Source: Acheta domesticus (taxonomy: Eukaryota; Arthropoda; Insecta; Orthoptera; Gryllidae). Taken from it: DNA of 64,000 bases. Of the stretch, positions 1-11,546 are shown piece after piece. The stretch is from assembly GCA_031308135.1 (NCBI GenBank), contig JAHLJT010004567.1, forward strand, positions 33,298,213 to 33,362,212, given 5' to 3'. Position 1 is the stretch's first letter. Every line of letters begins with the position of its first letter. Below the pieces are notes generated by a model, which saw nothing but the letters and a program-made list of their open reading frames with translations, made no database searches and was not told where the DNA came from. The position numbers and the translations under genes are program-made.

Positions 1-73
1 TATGATAACTGTATATTTTGTCCAAAAATGTTCAACAAAAACATTCTGATCAAGCTGTTCTAGTGGATGCAAT

Positions 74-325
74 CGCTTTGTTGAGGGGAATTGTAGCGGC
101 CGGCTGCTTTAATGGGATTAGCCACATCTGAATCTCAACAAACCAGACAGAAACCAAGCGATCTTTCCTTCCACATTGATCTTCCCTCCTCTCCCTTTAC
201 ACACATGTACACTTCCACGGATTAGCCTACCACACATATGGGAGGCGAATTGGAATCGTTGAGATTGTCCCGGCTGAGGCGATCCCCCTCTGGGGGAGGA
301 GATACGTGGAGGAGTGTCACTCTTT
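74..325 (+). repeat. tRNA-derived SINE family A, partial copy
   Basis: Matches the body of the family seen at 4741, 20050, 25225 and 27975: the block CGGCCGGCTGCT, a CTTTCCTTCC pyrimidine stretch, ACACACATG, then GTCCCGGCTGAGGCG. The tRNA-like head is missing and the copy is diverged. Confidence 0.7.
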
Positions 326-365
326 TTAAATCGGAGTAAAAACAATTCGTTCTCCTTACGTTTTA

Positions 366-1336
366 GTCACATGAGTGACCCGGCGCAGACTAAGTGAATT
401 TGGACCTTATTGCCAGGGAACGTATTTCAATGTAAATACATATTTACTAAATAAGCTAAGATCGATATTAATTTGCATTATCTTTATGTTTCACAATGTG
501 TAGAGTTGAAAAATGCTACTTTTATTTTCTATATTTTTTTCATATTTAGGATTTTGGTACATTTTGTAATAAAAGCTCAAATATTTTTCATATTTACTAT
601 AAAATCAGCCCACATAGCATAATAATCTTAACAGTGAAATTTCATTAAATATTGAAAATGCATCTCAACAATAAGAACTTAAAAATGTTCAGTAAATCTT
701 TAATAATGAGACTATTGTTTTGAAAAGTAGGGAGAATTTACAACGGGAAAACAAGTTAAGAAACTGTTAATGTTTTAATTTACGTGAGGAATAGATCCAC
801 TCTCCGGCCCTGAAGCCATGTCTGAGGGATGTGAGTGTCCTGCGGGGAGAAGGGGTGAGGAGCGAGGAGGTGACGAACTGTTGGATTTGTGTGTCAGTTG
901 ACTTTAGACCTCGATGGTCTGAGGGAAACTTACCTCGTTTCAGTATCCACTTGATCTTTCTCCTTCCCTCGGGGACTGCCACCCGGAAATCGCCTGACAT
1001 CACAGAGACTTGGACATCAGAATTCAACTTATATAGCTTCTCATTGTCAGTTACAATCCAGTCAGAATACTAGGTGTTGGTTCAGTAATATTAATCTCTC
1101 CATTAAGCCATTGTAAAATGACATAAGTAGCACAGTGAGCCTGTGTAAAATTAGAAGTTACATTTCAGAATTTAAAGATAAAGGTTTATCAACTGGCAAT
1201 AAAATATTATATCACCATAATAATTTTCTCTCATATTAAGTCCATATTTAACCCCATATTTTGATAAAAATGACCATATATATTTACAAATTTTAAATAT
1301 TTTTAGTTCATATAAATCCGTTCCCTGCTTGTTTCT
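366..1336. other. No gene seen
   Basis: AT-rich sequence. The short open frames (for example near 767-1073, both strands) have no recognisable domain. Confidence 0.5.
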
Positions 1337-1337
1337 A

Positions 1338-1533
1338 AGCTGCGGATTTTTGCCTTTTTGCCGATTTTTATCCTTCAATTAAAAATGCAATATTTTAGGT
1401 AAACTTATTCATTTTGAGACATTAGTAGTAATCTATTTTAATACACCTAATTCTTCAAAATGAATAAGTAACCAAAAATACTGCGTTTTTAATTGATGGA
1501 TAAAAATTGTCAAATAGGCAAAAATCCGCAGCT
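1338..1533. mobile_element. Palindromic MITE, 196 bp
   Basis: Both halves match over about 90 bp when one is inverted: AGCTGCGGATTTTTGCC at the left, GGCAAAAATCCGCAGCT at the right, with TTTTTATCC and TTATTCATTTTGA shared inside. TA lies on each side (1336-1337 and 1534-1535), compatible with a Tc1/mariner-type TA duplication, although two bases could match by chance. Confidence 0.75.
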
Positions 1534-1554
1534 TACTTATTACCTTCCACCGCT

Positions 1555-1745
1555 GGGATGTTGCTTGGTCTGAATTTCGAGAGCGGCGGCGCGGCGCCGA
1601 GCGCTGGCGCCATCTGTGGGCGGACGCAACAAGTGCGCGGCGCGGCGGCCGCCTCCGAATCCGCTTCTTTTGCGGTGGCGCCGCCTCGCGTCAACCACAT
1701 CCAGCGGGAGGTTCAGTTGCCTCATCGAGCGTTGCCAGGGCCGTA
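1555..1745. promoter_or_regulatory. Short CpG-rich island
   Basis: About 190 bp rich in GCGGCG and GGCGCC, next to the palindromic element at 1338-1533. Only chance open frames are present. Confidence 0.2.
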
Positions 1746-1913
1746 ACTACCATCCGGGTAATACCCCTTGCTCATGAGGTTAGATAGCCCTTCTGTGAAA
1801 AGTACTAGTGGTGCTAAAATAGCACGGACTTTCTCTTGACTGTAATTAAATTATTAATTTCAGATCGTCATAGCGCATATAAATAATTAATAACAAACGC
1901 GATTGTCGTAATA

Positions 1914-1999
1914 CCACGAGTGCTTTGGAAATTGTCGATACATCCCCGATTCTTGAAGCGGGGAGGGGATTTATCTGAGAAATTCCAAAGCACGAGTGG
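1914..1999. repeat. Inverted-repeat element with inner hairpin, 86 bp
   Basis: The arms CCACGAGTGCTTTGGAAATT and AATTCCAAAGCACGAGTGG pair apart from a few bases. Inside lies a second perfect hairpin, TCCCCG-ATTCTTGAAG-CGGGGA. It may be a MITE or a structured RNA; no duplication is obvious. Confidence 0.6.
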
Positions 2000-2003
2000 T
2001 TTT

Positions 2004-3716
2004 TAATAGGACTATTACACGGATGAAATTATGTCCAACAGAGTTCCAAAATGGGCCAAATAGTGAAAATGTGTTAAAATCAAGGTTAGGTTATAATACA
2101 TCAGCGGACATCGGCAGAGCGATCGATGTATACCGCCTTCTGAGATAGGTGAGTCACAGTTAATGATTGCCCAGGAGGGAGATGCGGTAAGAAAAATCGG
2201 CTAGGAAAAGCGACAAACTTTTTGAGATACACCCCCCAGATTGGAGCATTTTGTTTGTAAAACACTTTGGTTTTAATTTCACGAGCCGAATAGTCTTTGT
2301 AATGCATTCTTGGTGGCTGTGTTGCTTCTTGTTTCTGTCTCCTACGCTCAGAAAAGAAGCGAGAATAGTGGGAACAGTAATATTACTAATATTTTTCCTA
2401 AACTTCAAAGAATCATTTGAGAGAATAATAAGCTGTCTAGAGGCTGTATGTTCAAACCACTGTAATTGCAAACTCCTATTACGTTACTAATGAGACGCTA
2501 TCTTTCATCTCGGCTATACGACGCGATGAATGAGGAGATACAATCTTGGTTGGCACGATCTCGCTTCAAATATGACTTCTCACGGAAGCCGGCTCCACTT
2601 ACGTAATTTTATGGATCATTGTTGTCTTCTAGTTTTGAGAGAGTAATTCAATGGTTTTTGTTATTTCCCTTTCTTTTGAAAATTTAGCCATAATCGTGTT
2701 TAAATTATTACGCTTTGTTCACACAAACTACAGTGAAATAATTACTAGTTGGTTTGATATTAGAGTAAACGGAAGAAAAACAATACTTTGAAAAACTTTT
2801 AACGATTTGACCATTCTCAATCCAGTATGTTTCACGTTAAACTTAATAATAACTATTTATTGAGTGTGTTAGTGTGTGTCAAATTCATGTAATTACAGTT
2901 GACGATGTTGTGAAGGTAAGTTTTGGAAAATTGTAAGTATCCTTATTTTTCTAGTAAAATTTTTCACACAGTTTTCCGATATACTTTTAAACATTAATAA
3001 AATGGGATAAATGTTTCTCTGGATGTGTACTCGTATTCATTTTTAAACAAACTCTGTATGTCTGTATGAGCGAAGACGCACGAATGTATGAGTAAAAATG
3101 TTTACCGCTTGCCTAGCTGCATGACTACTTAATACTAACCACAAATCATATTTCGAAACCGGTTTCTGTGCAAAATGTCAAATCTCTTAATTCTGCCAGA
3201 ACGTCAACTAGGATTATTTATTCAAGCCATTTTTCTTCCTTAGTGAAAATAATTTCAAATCTTCGTTGAGAAGAAGTTTTATCATTACATAATAAGTGTA
3301 AACAAGTATATCTCAATAAATTTCTTTGTGACAACGTTTGAAATGAAAATAACACACATTTTTTAGGAGAATTCTTAGTGCTATTAGATTGCTTTTATGC
3401 AGCGATGAACCTTTACACCTGTTCCATTTATATTTAATGTCCAACGTATACACAGTTGAGATAATAAACTTTTTGTAATAATATTAACAGGCACAGTGTC
3501 AGATTATCTGATTGACAAATGATGTGAATTAACACTGTGCCATGTCTCCTATCTTTTGGATCGAAAGTATTTATGAATAATATCTATAGCTGAGCCTTTT
3601 CAACTTACATTCCTTTACCACTCTACATCTGAGACCTTTCCACATTGTAAGTGCGGGGCATTTATAAATATTGTTGGAAATGCTGAAAACGATTATTGAT
3701 GGTTTTGTTAGTGATT
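2004..3716. other. No gene seen
   Basis: AT-rich and without strong coding signal. A 52-bp hairpin with 10-bp arms (GGCACAGTGT...ACACTGTGCC, 3490-3541) is the only structure noted. Confidence 0.5.
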
Positions 3717-4111
3717 CCGGGCGCGTCAGTTGCTAAAGTCATTAGTACCGTTAGTATAGTGCATGTTTTTCCTCAGGAGGTGGCGATGATCTTTCCCCCC
3801 TGGAAGGCGAGATCTGGCGCCGACCTATCCTAACGAAGTATCTCCCATAAGAAGGTCACCGCCTCAGTTGGGACGAGCTCTAAGCTCCCGATCGGTCTCC
3901 CGGCATGTAGGGTAGTGTAGTGCATGTTTGTTGTAAGGAGTGATGATAGGACAAGGAAGGGGAAGGAAAAATCGTGCGCGGTCCGTGGCTCGTTTTGTTA
4001 GGGTACTGCCGCGGTATTCTCTTGGTGTTGATCGGAGAAACCACGGACAACTATCAGAGTAGCCGGCACTGCAGTGACATCAGTTTATGCTCTGAGTCAC
4101 CTCTCCCGGTT
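3717..4111 (-). repeat. tRNA-derived SINE family A, minus-strand copy
   Basis: Reverse complement of the family body (GCTCCCGATCGGTCTCCCGGCATG at 3886-3909, GGAGAAACCACGG near 4036), ending with the tRNA-like head (CACTGCAGTGACATCAG, then GAGTCACCTC). The segment between head and body is deleted. Confidence 0.75.
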
Positions 4112-4306
4112 TAAAACGACGAATAAATACCGAGAGGCTGAGTGAGGTGAGGGTCAGGGGAAACAAGACTCTGTGAAAGCCACTCGCGAATCCAGTTCGT
4201 CCAACTCATACTCCCCAGGGAGTGAGCGGAAAAAATCACAATCCCGTATTAGTTTTGTTTTTTATTTTATTTTCTTGTAGATTGTAACTTAGATCAGTAA
4301 AAAGTT

Positions 4307-4651
4307 TTACAATACATCGTTTTTAGTTGCTTGCTGCCACTTGTATACTATGATAAAATCTAATACAAGCGTGAGGAAGCCAAAGCCAAAAGAGGATGAG
4401 AAAATTTCTGCAAATTTTTTCATGAATAAGTAGAGGGAGAATTTGTTTTGAATTCGGGTTGGGTATATTGGATTTCGGTCAAGGCTGAGCGGATTTAATG
4501 TCGGGAGTTGTAGTATGGAGTTATTGAAGTTGAAGGAAAAGTAGTTAATGTGGTTGGCTATGAGTTGGATGTTCAGTTTTTTGTAGAGTTGGTCGTTCGT
4601 TATGAACCAATGGGCGTGGGAGATTATCCTAAAAAACTGGCTTAAGTACAC
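4307..4651 (-). pseudogene. Possible C-terminus of a jockey-type retrotransposon protein
   Basis: Open frame of 114 codons. HAHWFITNDQLYKKLNIQL resembles the A-P-W-F-V-x-N-x-x-L-H-x-D-L-x-I block at the end of jockey-like reverse transcriptases. A hydrophobic C-terminal stretch follows. It is isolated, flanked by SINEs on both sides. Confidence 0.4.
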
Positions 4652-4740
4652 TTTTACTTTGTTGATGTTAGTTTTAGCTGAATTAAAAGAAGGGGTCTTA
4701 TGATGGTTATATTAATTATTATTGCTGCTTTTTATGGCAA

Positions 4741-5325
4741 CCGGCTGAGGTGACTCAGGACATTAGATGATGTCACTGCAGTGCCTTGGTTTGAGAGGTC
4801 CTGGGGTTCGAGTCCAGTCAGTCACAGGATTTACTACACTACCTACATAGTTAGGTCGAATTTAACTACTGTCTTCAGAAGAATTCTATCGGTTGGCTGC
4901 TCTGATAGGTAATTTTCCATGGTTTCTCGGATCAATACCGGGGAGCGCCGGAGCAGTGCCCTAACAAATGGGCCACGAAACGCGTGCGATTTTTCCTTCC
5001 TTTTCCTTGCCCTATTCTCACCCTTTACTTACACACACTTACCCTTACATGCCTTACACTACAACACATGCCGGGAGACCAGTCGGAAGCGTTGAGCTTG
5101 TATCGGCTGGGGCGGTGCCCTGCTAATGGAGGATACCTGCGAGTAGTTAGTACGTAGTTAGAGAAAACGCCGCAAGCCGACGGGTAGTTTGGCGCCGAAA
5201 CTCGCCATCCAATGTGAGAAGATCACCGTCAACTCCCGCGTTAAATATATGCCCTAAAACTAACGGGACTAATGAGCAGTTGTCACGTCTGGAATCACCA
5301 ATCAATCAATCAGTGGTAGTGATGA
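4741..5325 (+). repeat. tRNA-derived SINE family A, near full-length
   Basis: About 580 bp. The tRNA-like head has an A-box-like GGCTGAGGTGACTCAGG and a B-box GGTTCGAGTCC. The body carries the GTTTCTC, ACATGCCGGGAGACC and GGGGCGGTGCC landmarks, and the tail GGAATCACCAATCAATCAATC. The B-box indicates an RNA polymerase III origin. With the 27975 copy it defines the family. Confidence 0.8.
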
Positions 5326-5339
5326 CAGCCAGTCCCTCC

Positions 5340-5660
5340 GCCTCGCCAGCCCTTCAAGTGCCGGAGCGCAGGCGCCGAAGAGCGCGACGCGGAGGCGCCG
5401 GCTGGCCTCTCCAGAGAAGCGCCGCTCGGGCGCGGGCGGTGCCCCAGTGGCCCTATACGCGCAGCCTTCGGGGAACCGCGCCGCTGACGCGCGCCGGGCC
5501 TGCCTCCCGCGGGTCGTTGCTCCCTCTGGGAATCAAAGCCTTAAAGGCCCATCGCGCACGCGCGCGCTCCACCGCCCGCGGCCTGCTTACGTCGCGGGAT
5601 GGGCGGCGCCAGACGCGCTGGCGGTGGAGGCGTTGGGGCGATGGAAGCGGCGGGTGACGG
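5340..5660. promoter_or_regulatory. CpG-rich island before GC minisatellite
   Basis: CpG-rich sequence between a SINE (ending near 5325) and the GGCGATGGC / GGCGGCGGAGAC repeats that start near 5780. No convincing coding sequence. Confidence 0.2.
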
Positions 5661-5779
5661 AGCGAAGGAGGAGGTAGAGACGATGGAGATGGCGTTGAGG
5701 ATGACCCCTGACGGTCATGGGGGCTGCGTCGCCAGGATCGGAGGAACGGAGGATTGGGATGACGGTCATGGTGACGACG

Positions 5780-6147
5780 GTGAAGTTGACGATGACGGTG
5801 GCGGCGGCGATGGCGATGGCAATGTCGGCAGCGATGTTGATGGCAATTGCGGCGGCGATGACGATGGCGATGGCGGCGGCGATGGCGATGGCGGCGGCAA
5901 TGGCAATGGCTGCGTCTGTGGCGGCAATGACGATGGCGGCAGCGGCGGTGGTGGTGACGTGATGGTGGTGTACAGTGACGATGGTGGCGGCGACGGCGGC
6001 GGAGACGGCGGCGGCGACGGCGGCGGAGACGGCGGCGGAGACGGCGGCGGAGACGGCGGCGGAGACGGCGGCGGAGACGGCGGCGGAGACGGCGGCGGAG
6101 TTTTTTGTTTGTTTTTTGTTTTTTTTTTGTTTTTTGTTTGTTTTTTT
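5780..6147. repeat. GC-rich trinucleotide-like and 12-bp minisatellite, then T-rich run
   Basis: GGCGATGGC-type repeats (5780-5985) lead into a 12-bp unit GGAGACGGCGGC (about 5990-6100). A GTTTTTT-type run follows (6101-6147). Open frames on both strands translate as simple repeats (DGGG, or Ala/Val and Arg runs) and are artefacts. Confidence 0.88.
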
Positions 6148-6149
6148 CA

Positions 6150-7540
6150 TTTTCTCTTACCACTCGTCCGCTTTTCACGATGATCTGTTTTTCTCATCGT
6201 CAACGTGATCAACTTCGCTGTAGCCACTTCGCTGTTTCATTGCTCCTTCCTTACTTCGCTTATAAATACAAGCTGTCTAAAATTCTGTGGTCTCTAATAG
6301 TCCGTTGCGTTCTTACCCCACCTCTCAACCACGAATGACACGAGCACTTGTTCTCCCACTCGTCCATCAGCCCACTTTGTTGCTTGCCCACTCTTTTGCC
6401 TTCTCTTCCATGATTTGGCAGATCTGGCTGACTACAACTCATCAAAAAAGGTATCTCGGTCATTTCCGTCTCCCGATCGCCGTTACTAGTCGTTCGTCTC
6501 TTTTCTTCTTGGCAGCTTGCGCTACAGCAATTGCACCTCTGCCTCTATGGTGAGTCAGAGGCGGTCTAGTTTAACATAGGTAAGCGACTTGTCTCGATTC
6601 CGATTCTAGACTAAAAGGAAGATGAAAATAAAGAAGGAATGACCTAGTCACTATCATGACTAATTTCCGGCCTCTCCGTCTATTCTCCGGTGTTCGCATA
6701 GAGAGCTAAAGGAAATGCTAATACCTTGCTCAATTCCAGAATTCTTCTCCAGACATTGATCCCTTTCCATTCAACTAATTAATGTACAATCTCTGATTCT
6801 ATTTCGTTTTCTCAAGAACTGCTGAAATGAAGATATTATTTTTCTTCTTTTTACTTCTTGCATTACAAGACTTCCAATTTTCTCCGTGTCTCTATTTTGT
6901 CTTTTATATACCATCTAATTTCCTCGAAAAATATTTACCAACCTTCGTGTCATCGATATCACGGGTGCGTGGCACTTATCTGGCACGATGACAGTCCAAG
7001 TTTTAAAAAGATTCTTAAGAAGAAAATAGTTATAAAATATCATTTTATTATTTTACTATCAAATGAGATTGAGCACTATTTATTTTGTAATTTGGCGGTA
7101 TAAATAAGAAATATATATTTTTCTTCACTCCTTTTGCCTAATACCCATAAAATTTTAATTGGCGAAAATAATACAAAAAAACTTTCTTGACTTGATACTT
7201 GTATATCAAGTACTACATACACTGTGTATATTTTCACATAGAGTAGCAAGCATACGATGCCGTGTTTATGTCCCTTGCAATTTCTTTTGCGTAGTTTTGG
7301 CTTAGATTGTTGTCTTGTCGTGTTTGCCTTGGAAATGATCTCTCTAGGTTAAAAAATAGGCCGTCTCGTAATGCTCTCTTGTAATACCCTCCCTCAATTT
7401 AAAGTTACCATCAGTGGCATGAAACAATATTAAAATGTCGTAAGGCAGTAAGAGAATAATTTAACGCAGGTATTACGTCACGTTGCCCTTTCCACCGTCG
7501 TCAGGTCAGCTGATGTCTATATCCGTTCTGCTCACCCGAA
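6150..7540. other. No gene seen
   Basis: AT-rich spacer between the GC minisatellite and the CpG island at 7545. The short open frames show no domain. Confidence 0.5.
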
Positions 7541-7544
7541 CACG

Positions 7545-8110
7545 CTCGCCGTCGGCGGCCGCGGGCGGGACCGCCCCGTTACGCCTCTCTCCGCCCGGAC
7601 ACGCCCCTCCCGCCCCCGCCCCGCCCCGCCCCCGCCTCTCTCCGCCCCTCTCGTTTTCGCACCGCTCTGCCCGCCACTCCGGTTTCTGGCGGCCGCCGCC
7701 TTCACTCTCCGTTCGGCAGCCTCCGCTCGCAGAAACGTTCCCACCTCGCGAGCCAGCGACCGGGCGAACGGGTGGGCGGGGGGGGGCGGGGAGGGGTTCG
7801 GCGCGTCGGCGGACGCCTGGGCGCGCGACCGGCTACCGCCCGTCGGGCGGCCACGGGGAAAGTCGTCGTCTCGTCGACTCCTTCTCCTCCGCCGCCGCCG
7901 CCGCGGCGTGCCAAATTGCCTGCCCAGCCGGTGGCACCTGAATCCTCCTCCCGCTCGTTCGGAGCCATTCGGACCAGAGTCTCGTGGACGCCGGTTGCCG
8001 CCGCTCTGCGCCGCGACCCGCCCCGCCCCGTGTCGCCGCCCCGCCGCGCCGGAGGGCCGCTGGAGGGCTCTGGAGGGTCCTTCGCCCGCCATGGAGACCT
8101 TTTTCCAACG
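7545..8110. promoter_or_regulatory. CpG-rich island
   Basis: Dense in CpG and in GGCGGG/CCGCCC boxes that resemble Sp1-type sites, set in otherwise AT-rich sequence. It could be a promoter; see the candidate exon at 8091. Predicted peptides here are Arg/Pro/Gly-rich chance frames on both strands. Confidence 0.35.
8091..8110 (+). other. Candidate first coding exon (METFFQR...)
   Basis: In the CpG-rich island 7545-8110, an ATG in an ideal start context (CGCCCGCCATGG) opens METFFQ and is followed after 20 nt by GTACGT, a usable donor (phase 2). I recognise no protein with this start and found no matching downstream exon. The phase does not fit myosin III exon 2. Confidence 0.25.
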
Positions 8111-9689
8111 GTACGTAGCACGCGGTCGGCACGAGTGGGCGGAGGCCTCGCGAGGACGGGGATCGGGGCTGAGGACGCCCTTCAAGTCCTCGGAACGAGT
8201 TCGGGCGCCCGCGGTTTCTCCGTTTTCCCACGTTGCGCTTTCGACGTTTGCGCATGGGCTTCTTGGAATGAGACGAATGGTAACTCCGTATATGCTCTTG
8301 AGGAGAATAGTACCTCTTGAAGTACTACATACTGCTCTTAGTGCTTTACGTGTAATACCTTTAAATGGAATCAGTTAGGGGTGAGATACGCAGAGTTGAG
8401 CCATAAGCGATTTCTCGGTTTTCTCACGTTCCTTTCGAAACGCGTGTATTTATTCTGCAAAATTGACTCAAGAACTGATTCAGGGTGAAATGAAGTCTCT
8501 TGATAGTGCTTGATGTGCATGCTAACTCTCAGGACTTTTTATTGAATCATGAATCCGTGCTTCAGATAAAACATGCTCGATTTCTAATGGGAGTTTAAGC
8601 ACTTTGACGTACGTATAATCGGCTCTCAAGGTTATTCATTGAATTATAAATCCCTGCCTGTGATGAAATACTCACGGTTACACTTTTGAAGTAGTTCGCT
8701 GCTTGATGTAGACGTTGAGGTCAGTCGAGATTAGACGAATGGGAAAGGGCTGCAGTTCATGCAGTGAGCGGTATGTCCACCCAAGAGTCAAGGTTCAAGC
8801 CTCGAAATGGCTTTTTCCAACGGCAGGTGCTGTTCGTTTTCTCTTTTGCGAAAACGGGAACACGAGGGTAGGAGAAGGACAGACTTCTTAAATAACGTGT
8901 AGTAATTTCCCCTACACATACCATTTTTATTCCTATTCAGAAGGAGAAAATGGATGCTATTTTTCTTCAAAGTCACTCTCCCAAGAAAACAACGTTCCCG
9001 TTTATGAATAGTAATGAAACTGTACGTTTCTATTTTATTTGAAACTATTTGCACTTTTCTGCACGGTACTGTATATGATTTAGTCTTGTACACATCTGAA
9101 TTGAAGCTCAAATGCCCGTTTTTCATGTTCTAGTGCCCACTTTTGCTTTCTTTCAAATCATCTTGGCAAGTCTTTAAGTGCACTGCATACCCTATTCAAT
9201 AGTCACTTAAGAAATGACTTCGAAATATTTAATGTAATGATTTCTCTGTGTGTTTCTTAACTCACGCCTTGAAAGGTATTGAGGGTTTGCGATAGGTCAT
9301 TAAATTTCACAGCATTGCATTCACCACTGTATTATTTGATCGACACATGAGTAAGACTAACTTGTATCCTGTTAGAGTTATGTTTTATGTATTTGTATTA
9401 TAACAGCTTGGAAAGGTTGACATTTCTAATAGTAAATATTTACAATTTAATTTTTGCTGGTTACAATTGCAATTGCGACCGGCGTTATTCTGGCAGTTGG
9501 TGCTGTGACACGTGGTATAGGGTGATTCATATTAAAGGCAAAGAATTGGCAATCCAAGCAACAGCTTTCTCAGCCATGTTGAATTATCAGTGTGTTTGAC
9601 AAGTTAAGATAGGGCGAATTTTCTTTACTTTGGTATGTTGCCAAAAGTGGTAATGACCAAAGGTCTACCCAGGCGAAACATTCTAACGG
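8111..9689. other. No gene seen
   Basis: If the candidate exon at 8091 is real, this would be intron. The minus-strand open frame at 8788-9126 has no recognisable domain. Confidence 0.45.
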
Positions 9690-10555
9690 TGTTTGGCTCC
9701 CTTTGTCCACCGAGCCTCCCTTCAGTCACCTCAACCACTTGGCTGTATACATTCCCTCCCGCTTGTCCAGTCCCACTTCGATCATTTCTCCTCTCACTTT
9801 CTTTCCCTCCCTCGAACTTCGGCTTACCCGCCCTGGAACTTCACTTCGATGTCTCCCTCTCACTCGCTCATTCGCCCCCTCAGTCCTACCCCGAACATTC
9901 CTCTCTCTCGCTCCTCCAGCAAACTTTCCAATCCTTCTCCAACCCCATCGCAATAATTTCTCTCTCACTGCCTCATTCTCCTCACTAGCCTCAGTGTGAT
10001 CGTTCCTCCCTCAGTCCCTCCCTCCCTCCCTCTCTCTCTGTCTCCCTCCCTCAACCACCTCCAGTCTCATCCCGATCATTTCTCCCTCATACCCTTCATC
10101 CCCTCCAACCCAGGGCGAGAATTCCTCTCTCTCACTCGATCATTTCTCCCTCTCTGTACTCATCTACCTCCAGCCTCACCTTCATCATTTCTATCATTGT
10201 CTCATCAACCCCTCCAACCCCAGTGCAATCATTTCTTTCTACTCGCTAACCTGCCCCCAGCCCCACCCCGATCATTTCTCTCTTACTCCACCAACCCCTC
10301 CAACTCCACTGCAATCATTACTCCCTCTCGCTCGATCATTCCTCCCTCCCAATCGATCATCCCTCTCCAGCCCCACCCCGATAATTTCTCTCTCAATCCC
10401 TCGACCTCTCCAACCCCAATGCAATCATTCCTTCCTCTAGCTCGCCCATCCACCTCCAGCCACAGACCGATCATTTCTCTCTTACTCCCGCAACCCCTCC
10501 AACTCCACTACAATCATTCGTCCCTCTCACTCGATCGCCGGCCTTCCCCACCGAG
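9690..10555. repeat. CT-rich tandem repeat array
   Basis: Degenerate array built from phrases such as CCAGCCCCACCCCGATCATT, TCTCTCTTACTCC and CCTCCAACTCCACTGCAATC. The repeat length is roughly 100-115 bp. It creates long Ser/Pro/Leu-rich open frames that are not credible proteins. Confidence 0.75.
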
Positions 10556-10765
10556 CCACTCGGCCGCCGCCCTGTTTGCCCGTTCCTTTGGCGCGTTCGC
10601 ACCTTTCCTCCGCCCGCGCGCCCACTCGGCCAGAGGAGCGCAGCCGCCGCGGGCACATTGTCACAGCGGGGCCGCCTCTTCGCCCCGGGCGGCGCGTCGC
10701 GTGGCACGGCGCGGAGCGGCCTCTCCGGAAGAAGGGAAGAAAGCGGTCGCCGACGCACAGTGGTT
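10540..10765. promoter_or_regulatory. CpG-rich island at end of CT-rich repeat
   Basis: GC-rich block with many CpG, immediately after the CT-rich tandem array. An open frame runs through both array and island, but it is low-complexity and not credible as protein. Confidence 0.2.
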
Positions 10766-10883
10766 CGGAACGAATCAATACGTCAAGCAAAGGAACGAGT
10801 CAAGCAACGGTGGATTTTTCCTTTTTAGGCGGGAGGTAGAAACTGGAATAATCAAACCATTTATATCGTTACGCTGTCATTAT

Positions 10884-11538
10884 TAGAGACCGAATTTTTA
10901 TGTAATTACATATTTTTTGTCTTTCTACTTACCGTTATCAAAATTGTAATCTTGGCAAATCATTGCCCTTCTAACACAATATTGAATTTGTTTCGTTACA
11001 TATTTTTACATATTTGGCACTATATTACATATTTTACATATTTTGCTGTTTTCACAATACATTTTCTTATTTTATCAATTTTCTTCAATTTAATTCCATA
11101 TTTTTTTATGAAAAGATGTATTTTTTAAATCAGTATTTCTCCTACGTTATTGGGAAATCTAGCTGTCCAAAATATCATTGACACCGCGTTTTGTGATCTG
11201 CAACTTTAATTTTGGAGAAAAATTTGCGATCACTGACGTGTTGCACTTCGATGAAGATGTTACAGTGTACATTTGCTGGTCGTAGATCTCGCCAGTTTGT
11301 GCGATGGCTTCAATTGCGATTAGTCCAGCTGCTAAACTACGGTCCTGGATTACAATAGATTAAGCTTTCATTACTGACGAGAAAGTTGTATGATGTAAAG
11401 TGAGCAGTTTTTCTAAATGTAAGTGGTTTTTAATTAGAGAATTTTAATATCCGATTTAACGTATTTATTACATATTCTTACTGTGTTCATTACATATTTA
11501 TGTACATATTTTGATACTACATATTTTTCCGGTCTCTA
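10884..11538. mobile_element. hAT-type non-autonomous DNA transposon, 655 bp
   Basis: The ends are inverted (TAGAGACCG...CGGTCTCTA), and an exact 8-bp duplication GTCATTAT flanks both sides (10876-10883 and 11539-11546). An 8-bp duplication with T/CAGNG-type ends is the hallmark of the hAT superfamily. Near the ends there are many copies of ACATATTT in both orientations, plausible transposase-binding sites. No transposase frame remains. Confidence 0.85.
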
Positions 11539-11546
11539 GTCATTAT

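Noticed and set aside
5453..6183. Long open frames on both strands over the GC minisatellite (Gly/Asp, Ala/Val and Arg-rich peptides)
   Set aside because: They only translate the repeat units; each strand and frame is open because the unit length is a multiple of three. No domain and no splice support.
9996..10886. A 296-codon Ser/Pro/Leu-rich frame
   Set aside because: Low-complexity translation of the CT-rich array plus CpG island; no start context or domain.
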